From Pseudomonas sp. 31-12 (GTDB lineage Bacteria > Pseudomonadota > Gammaproteobacteria > Pseudomonadales > Pseudomonadaceae), in contig NZ_CP029482.1 in assembly GCF_003151075.1 (NCBI RefSeq), positions 4,402,001-4,466,000 on the forward strand: 64,000 bases of DNA. Direction: 5' to 3'. Below the pieces are notes generated by a model. It worked only from the letters and a program-made list of their open reading frames with translations. It did no database searches and was not told the DNA's origin. A program made the translations under genes and the position numbers. Below, piece after piece: positions 59,345 to 64,000 of the stretch (positions within the stretch are counted from its first letter, which is position 1; every line of letters starts with the position of its first letter).

Positions 59345-60395
59345 TCAAGGCCTGTTGCTCACCCGCGCTGAGGTAACCGGTGGTGACGCTGAAATCCGCC
59401 GTCGCCCCCGCCGCCAGTGAGCGCACATGGCCCTTGGCGGACTCGGCGCGGTAGCCCTCCGGTTCGCAGGTGGACGGCAGCACGAACGCGGCCACTTGCT
59501 GATCGGCGTTATGCAGGATCCACCGCGCAGCGTGGTCGAATTGATCCGGACGGTAGCGGGTGTAGAACGCCGCGCCGTCGGGATGACTCAGCAGAAAATG
59601 CGCATGGCCGCTGTCGTCCGCCCGCACGCCGTCGAAGAAAAACACGATCTCGGGATCGTAGAGATGTGGCTGATCCAGACGGTTGAATTGCTGCGGATCT
59701 TGCGCCAACGCTTGCATGTATTCGGTCCAGACCGGCGTCGGTTTCACGTGGGCCGGCACGCTGCTGCGCAAGCGCACCCGTTCGAAACCCAAGGGTTCGA
59801 TGAAACGAGCACCGTCGACATAGGCGTAATTCATGTGCGCCATGTACATCAGGTCCATTGGCTTGCCTGCCAGATTGGTCACTTGCATGGCGATGTCGAA
59901 CAGTCCTGAATCAGCGCGCAACGTCACGCTTGGCGTGGCCAGGTATCGATCACCAAACCCCTGCGCATATTCGTACTCGCCAGCCAATCGAAGGTAGCCG
60001 CCAGCGCTGTCCTCACCGACCTCCAGCCAGGCGCGATCCATCGCCGCGCACGGCATCTCGCCATGCAGCGGATGATCGTCCTCGGGGCTCGGGCAACCGT
60101 TGCGCAGCAGGCCGCTGTGAAACATGAAACAACCGTAAGTGCCGATCACCGTCGGGCTCGGCCGGGGCTGGCTGAACAGGTTGCTCATGGTCAGGTCGCA
60201 ACCATCGAACACGGCGGACCAGATCATCTGCCCCTGATACGGCAACACCACCAGACGGCCGCGGCTGTTGGCCAATTCCAGCGCCAGCACGCCACTGGGA
60301 TACACCCAGGAACTGACGGTGAACGCCTCCGATTCCAGCAAGGTTTTGCGCGCCTCGCCAAACTGCGACGGCTGAAGGTTGATCCGCGTGTTCAT
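59337..60395 (-). CDS. Aldose 1-epimerase-like protein (DUF4432; DeoX/DeoM-type mutarotase)
   Basis: The 352-residue product has a galactose mutarotase-like beta-sandwich (RLVVLPYQGQMIWSAVFDGC, MFHSGLLRNGCPSPEDDHPL, LHGEMPCAAMDRAW, YMAHMNYAYVDGARF). His and Glu at these places match the DUF4432 family. The homologous deoX of the Salmonella deoQKPX cluster and deoxyribose mutarotases of related bacteria occupy the same place, so conversion between deoxyribose anomers is likely. It overlaps the permease gene by 4 bases (ATGA). Confidence 0.88.
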   Translation of the reverse strand: MNTRINLQPSQFGEARKTLLESEAFTVSSWVYPSGVLALELANSRGRLVVLPYQGQMIWSAVFDGCDLTMSNLFSQPRPSPTVIGTYGCFMFHSGLLRNGCPSPEDDHPLHGEMPCAAMDRAWLEVGEDSAGGYLRLAGEYEYAQGFGDRYLATPSVTLRADSGLFDIAMQVTNLAGKPMDLMYMAHMNYAYVDGARFIEPLGFERVRLRSSVPAHVKPTPVWTEYMQALAQDPQQFNRLDQPHLYDPEIVFFFDGVRADDSGHAHFLLSHPDGAAFYTRYRPDQFDHAARWILHNADQQVAAFVLPSTCEPEGYRAESAKGHVRSLAAGATADFSVTTGYLSAGEQQALIR

Positions 60396-61722
60396 GAAGT
60401 CACCACCGCACCCACCGGCGCTCGTTCGCTGTCGGAATGACGCAGGCAACGCACCGCGTACAGCACGATCACGATGAAGCACAGCAACGGCACGCTGTAG
60501 GCCAGTTGCATGTTGCCGCCGCTGAAATCGGACAGCAGACCCTGGAAGATCGGGATCACCCCGCCACCGACGATGCTCATCACCAGCAGCGATCCGCCGA
60601 CGCCGGTGTCTTCGCCGAGGCCGTCAATGGTCAAGCCGTAAATGGTCGGCCAGCACGGACCGAGGAATACGCTCACACCCACCGCCGCATAAACCGCGGT
60701 GATGTTCGGCACCAGAATCGTATAAGCCAGCAACACGATGCACAGCACGCCATACACCGCTAACACCTTGGCCGGGTGCAGTTTGCGCATCAGCACGTTG
60801 GCGATCAGCTTGCCGACAAAGTACGCGGCAAACGTCGTCAGCAAAAACCACGACGCGCTGCGCTCGTTCATACCGCCCAACTGCATCGCCAAACGAATGG
60901 TGAAACTCCACACCCCGACCTGGGCGCCCACGTACAGAACTGCGCCAACACACCAAAGGTGAAGCGCTTGTTGCGCCACAGTCGCGACAGGCTCTGGCCG
61001 AGGCTGGCGGTTTTAGTGCTGCTCGGCTGATTGCCCTTGCACTTCGGAAACCGGGTGATGGCGATCAGGATGAACATCAGCACCAGCACCGCGATCATCC
61101 ATTTGTACGGCAGCAAGGTGGACTGGATCATTTGCAGCTGCTGGACCGCCGCGTCCGAGGCGCTCATTTGCGTGAGCTGCTCGCGGGTCGCGTCGGTGTC
61201 CTTGAACATCACGAAGCTGCCGACATAGACCCCGGCCATTGCGCCGAACGGGTGGAAGGTCTGGGAAATATTCAGGCGACGGGTGCCGGTTTCACGCGGG
61301 CCCATCAGCGTCGAATAGGTGTTGCACGCGGTTTCGAGAAACGACAGCCCCGCCGCAATCACAAACAGCGCCAGCAGGAACATGCCGTACTTGGCGGTCG
61401 ACGCCGCCGGGAAAAACAGCAGGCAACCGAACATGTACAGCATCAGACCGATGAGGATGGTGGTCTTGTAGCTGAAACGGCGAACCACCAGCGCGGCCGG
61501 AATCGCCACGAAGAAATAACCCAGGTAAAACGCCGACTGCACGAACGCCGTCTGGAAGTCGCTGAGCAGAAAGGCCTTCTTGAAATGCGCGATGAGCACG
61601 TCGTTCATGCTCGCGGCCGCCGCCCACAGCGCGAAGATACTGCACAGCAAAATGAAGGCGAACCAGGGCGTGCGGTTCAGGTAGAAACCATCGGCCGTCT
61701 GTTGGAGCGGAGGCTTTGTCAT
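60392..61722 (-). pseudogene. deoP: Deoxyribose permease, FucP-family MFS (DeoP-like), one frameshift
   Basis: The first frame covers 61722 to about 60940 (MTKPPLQQTADGFYLNRTPW through RNKRFTFGVLAQF). A second frame continues from about 60940 to 60392 (YVGAQVGVWSFTIRLAMQLG to the end). Joining gives about 443 residues with 12 membrane helices like the FucP/DeoP sugar:H+ symporters. The break lies at cagaactg, where one A is missing from an expected AAA on the plus strand, so the normal reading would be AQFLYVGAQ. It is either a recent mutation that stops deoxyribose uptake or a homopolymer error. A ggag site precedes the ATG. Confidence 0.85.
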
Positions 61723-61766
61723 TGTTGTTCTCCGTGGTGAGTGTCGAGGGGTGAATCAGCTCGATT

Positions 61767-62693
61767 TCAAGCGCCGAGTTGGCGCTGGAATTCAGCGAAT
61801 GTTGGGGCGTCCGGGTAGGAGGACTGGGTGCCGAGGCCGGTGACCGAGCAGGCGGAATACGCCACGGCGTGGGTCATGGCGGCGCGGATGTCGCGGTCGC
61901 GGCTCCAGTGATGAATGAAGCAGCCGATGAAGGCGTCGCCCGCCCCGGTGGTATCGCGTGCGGCGACGGACAGGCCGGGAATCTGAAACTCGCCCTCCTC
62001 GCCCACGTACAACGCGCCTTGCTGGCCGAGGGTCACGATCACGTGGCGAATGCCGCTGGCGACCAGTGTCTGGGCGGCTTTGTGCGCCGACTCCGGGGAG
62101 TCCACGGTCTGGCCGGTGATCAGCGCCAGCTCGGATTCGTTGGGCACCAGGAAATCCAGGTGCGCCAAATGCTCACGGCTCAGGCCCGACAAGGCTGGCG
62201 CGGGGTTGAGCAAGACTGGAATGTTGTGCGCGCGGCCGAATTCGATGGCGTGGTAAACGGTGTCGACGTTGATTTCCAGTTGCAGGACGATCAGCGAGCA
62301 CTCGCGCAATGCCTGGGCCGCCGCGTCGATATCCGCCGGAAGCAGATGCGCGTTGGCGCCTTTGACGATGAGGATGCTGTTGTGCGAGTCGGCCTGGACG
62401 AAGATCGGCGCAACGCCGCTGGACACACCGGGCACGCGCTGCACGTAACGGGTGTCGATGCCGAAGCGCTGGAAATTGGCCAGGGTGTTGTCGGCAAACA
62501 TGTCATCGCCAACCTTGGTGAGCATCAGCACATCCGCCCCAAGCTTCGCCGCAGCGACCGCCTGATTGGCGCCCTTGCCGCCACAGCCGAGGGCAAACCC
62601 CGGCGCTTCGAGCGTCTCGCCCTGGGCCGGCATGCGGTCGATGTAGGTAATCAGATCCACCATGTTGCTGCCGATGACTGCGATCTTGCTCAT
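61767..62693 (-). CDS. deoK: PfkB-family deoxyribokinase/ribokinase (DeoK-like)
   Basis: The 308-residue product is a PfkB-type sugar kinase with GCGGKGANQAVAAAKLGADV, the sugar-binding start GSNMVDLITYIDRMPAQGET and the catalytic DTTGAGDAFIGCF. It should phosphorylate 2-deoxyribose (or ribose) at C5. Assignment to deoxyribose rests on the cluster: permease of DeoP type, mutarotase, DeoR regulator and deoC. It is the first gene of the minus-strand run and lies 53 bases after the perfect operator-like palindrome. Confidence 0.85.
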   Translation of the reverse strand: MSKIAVIGSNMVDLITYIDRMPAQGETLEAPGFALGCGGKGANQAVAAAKLGADVLMLTKVGDDMFADNTLANFQRFGIDTRYVQRVPGVSSGVAPIFVQADSHNSILIVKGANAHLLPADIDAAAQALRECSLIVLQLEINVDTVYHAIEFGRAHNIPVLLNPAPALSGLSREHLAHLDFLVPNESELALITGQTVDSPESAHKAAQTLVASGIRHVIVTLGQQGALYVGEEGEFQIPGLSVAARDTTGAGDAFIGCFIHHWSRDRDIRAAMTHAVAYSACSVTGLGTQSSYPDAPTFAEFQRQLGA

Positions 62694-62745
62694 TGCTATC
62701 CCACCTTGATCCGGCTTGCCAGACTGATGCTGGACGTTGTTGTTT

Positions 62746-62761
62746 TGTTATTTAAATAACA
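62746..62761. promoter_or_regulatory. Perfect 16-bp operator palindrome upstream of deoK
   Basis: TGTTATTTAAATAACA has complete dyad symmetry and matches the site at 58540-58555. It lies 53 bases upstream of the kinase start, in promoter position. Confidence 0.85.
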
Positions 62762-62858
62762 TTTTGTGTGATTATTCAATCTTTTTGTTGCGTGGGGTTT
62801 GAGGCAAAGACGAATGGCTTTGCGCATGGCTTTAAAGATGTGTGGGCAGGAATGGCCT

Positions 62859-62924
62859 CATCGCGAGCAGGCTCACTCCCACATTGGAATGCGTTCCCCT
62901 GTGGGAGCGAGCCTGCTCGCGATG
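62859..62924. repeat. REPIN with short spacer
   Basis: catcgcgagcaggctcactc...ca and tgtgggagcgagcctgctcg...atg are inverted around 16 bases, in opposite arm order to most others here. The rest of the 62762-63040 gap has no supported gene. Confidence 0.85.
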
Positions 62925-63040
62925 GGGCCCTTAGCATCACCGACTGATCCGGCCCTTTCTACGACTGTCGAATTTATCCCCACCTCCCCCCACGCATCTG
63001 TTAAAACCCGAACTTTCCCTTTCATCCTCCGGACCTTTGC

Positions 63041-63994
63041 ATGTTTTCAAACCTGATGAGCCGCCTGAGCCGACGCTGGCTGCCCTGGCTGTGCATGGCC
63101 GCGCTGGTCGTCGGCTTGCCTGTGGGTTGCGGCGTACTCAAATACAAGGAGCGCGAACTGCTGTTCCGCATCGAGCCGGGTACCGCCGGCTGGTATCGCG
63201 GTTTGCCCAAGGACGTTCAGGAATTCGACATCAAGCCTGCCAGCTTCAAGGCCGGGCAAAACCTGCATGCCTGGTGGTGGCCGGCTGCGCGGCGCGATGC
63301 GCCATCAATCCTGTATTTGCACGGGGTGCGCTGGAACCTGACTGGCCAGGCGTTCCGCATCGAGCAGTTACGGGCGATGGGCTATTCGGTGCTGGCCATC
63401 GATTACCGCGGCTTTGGCCAAAGCAAGGGTGATCTGCCATCGGAAGCCAGCGTCTACGAGGACGCCCGCGTCGCCTGGGAGCGCTTCAAGGCGATGCAAC
63501 CGGACGCCAACAAGCGTCTGATCTACGGCCATTCCCTGGGCGGCGCGGTGGCCATCGACCTCGCCGCAGACCTGGCGGCGCAGGCGAAAACGGACCGTAG
63601 CGCAATACCGGTGCGCGGTCTGGTGATCGAGTCCACCTTCACCTCTCTGGGCGATGCCGTGGCGCAAGTGGCCGACAGCAACCTGCCGGTGAAATGGTTG
63701 CCGGTGCGCTGGCTGCTGTCGCAGAAATTCGATTCCATCGACAAGATCGTCGACATCGACATGCCGCTGCTGGTGGTGCATGGCCTGGCCGATCCGTTCA
63801 TGCCCTCGCGGTTCAGCCAGCAGCTGTTCAATGCCGCCAGCGAACCCAAGCGCCTGCTGTTGATCCCCGGCGGCACGCACAACAACAGCATGAGCCGGGG
63901 TGGCAGCCAATACCGCCAGGCACTCGAAGGCCTGCTGAAAGCAAAACCACCGCAGATCGCCGGGCCTAGCGGTAACCCCGGGCTTGCAGGTTGA
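63041..63994 (+). CDS. Membrane-anchored or lipoprotein alpha/beta hydrolase (YfhR/BEM46-like)
   Basis: The 317-residue product has an N-terminal hydrophobic signal (WLPWLCMAALVVGLPVGCGV, with a possible lipid-anchored Cys near residue 28). An alpha/beta hydrolase domain follows: SILYLHGVRWNLTGQAFRIE, nucleophile YGHSLGGAVAIDLAADL, acid in LLVVHGLADPFMPSRFS and His in LIPGGTHNNSMSRGG. It resembles YfhR/BEM46-type hydrolases of unknown substrate. A ccggac stretch precedes the ATG. It is the last gene of the window. Confidence 0.88.
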   Translation: MFSNLMSRLSRRWLPWLCMAALVVGLPVGCGVLKYKERELLFRIEPGTAGWYRGLPKDVQEFDIKPASFKAGQNLHAWWWPAARRDAPSILYLHGVRWNLTGQAFRIEQLRAMGYSVLAIDYRGFGQSKGDLPSEASVYEDARVAWERFKAMQPDANKRLIYGHSLGGAVAIDLAADLAAQAKTDRSAIPVRGLVIESTFTSLGDAVAQVADSNLPVKWLPVRWLLSQKFDSIDKIVDIDMPLLVVHGLADPFMPSRFSQQLFNAASEPKRLLLIPGGTHNNSMSRGGSQYRQALEGLLKAKPPQIAGPSGNPGLAG

Positions 63995-64000
63995 ACAACT

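Noticed and set aside
31394..63994. tRNA, rRNA, integrase or attachment sites that would mark a genomic island
   Set aside because: None was found; the accessory character of parts of the window rests on repeats and content only.

Overview
The window looks like a chromosomal segment of a fluorescent-group Pseudomonas. The evidence is the high GC, the many Pseudomonas REP/REPIN palindromes (gtgggagcgggcttgcccgcga and variants), DUF6124-type small proteins, and a typical Pseudomonas set of LysR/AraC regulators, YcaC, KatA-type catalase and GlxA-type regulators. No rRNA, tRNA, CRISPR array, transposase or phage gene was seen.

Positions 1-6160 are a damaged, repeat-rich region. A long curlin-repeat (curli subunit) gene is broken by several frameshifts. 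A block of about 1.1 kb (curlin 3' end, terminator, DUF6124 gene, conserved noncoding block, REPIN) is present twice in direct orientation. Between the copies lies a degenerate two-gene module that looks like a glycine-rich membrane-active effector followed by a translationally coupled membrane partner.

Positions 6165-31255 hold the most interesting content. On the minus strand a giant multicopper oxidase (1941 aa; MofA/MnxG/McoA type, putative Mn(II) oxidase) heads a run of a YVTN beta-propeller protein, two SCO copper chaperones, a cytochrome c/periplasmic-binding fusion and a parvulin. A second minus-strand run encodes a receiver-only response regulator, a type II-like secretion machine built with PilM/N/O/P-like parts (ATPase, inner-membrane assembly proteins, TPR secretin, three pseudopilins) and, overlapping by ATGA, the curli export genes csgE, csgF and csgG. 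Plus-strand gspG and gspF, a lytic transglycosylase and a Gly/His-rich secreted protein with Asp-Asp-His repeats complete the set. Three good sigma-54 (-24/-12) promoters and several GGGG/CCCC dyads sit upstream of these units. I infer a co-regulated extracellular metal-oxidation, secretion and amyloid-matrix system.

Positions 31394-40855 contain a LysR regulator, an HSL-type esterase, a cyclic-nucleotide-gated MscS channel, a four-gene DoxX/monooxygenase/amidohydrolase/YcaC operon and a large Ig-like protein. Positions 40900-41800 are another repeat graveyard. Positions 41809-57768 carry regulators, a metallo-hydrolase, catalase, a haloperoxidase-like hydrolase, a flavodoxin-like protein, two convergent winged-helix/ATPase regulators, GlxA-type regulator, pirin, an MFS exporter and a quinone oxidoreductase.

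Positions 57769-62693 form a deoxyribose catabolic cluster: deoC, a DeoR-family regulator, a DeoX/DeoM-like mutarotase, a FucP-family permease (broken by one frameshift) and a deoxyribokinase. A 16-bp palindrome, TGTTATTTAAATAACA, lies at both of its outward promoters. A lipoprotein-like alpha/beta hydrolase closes the window.
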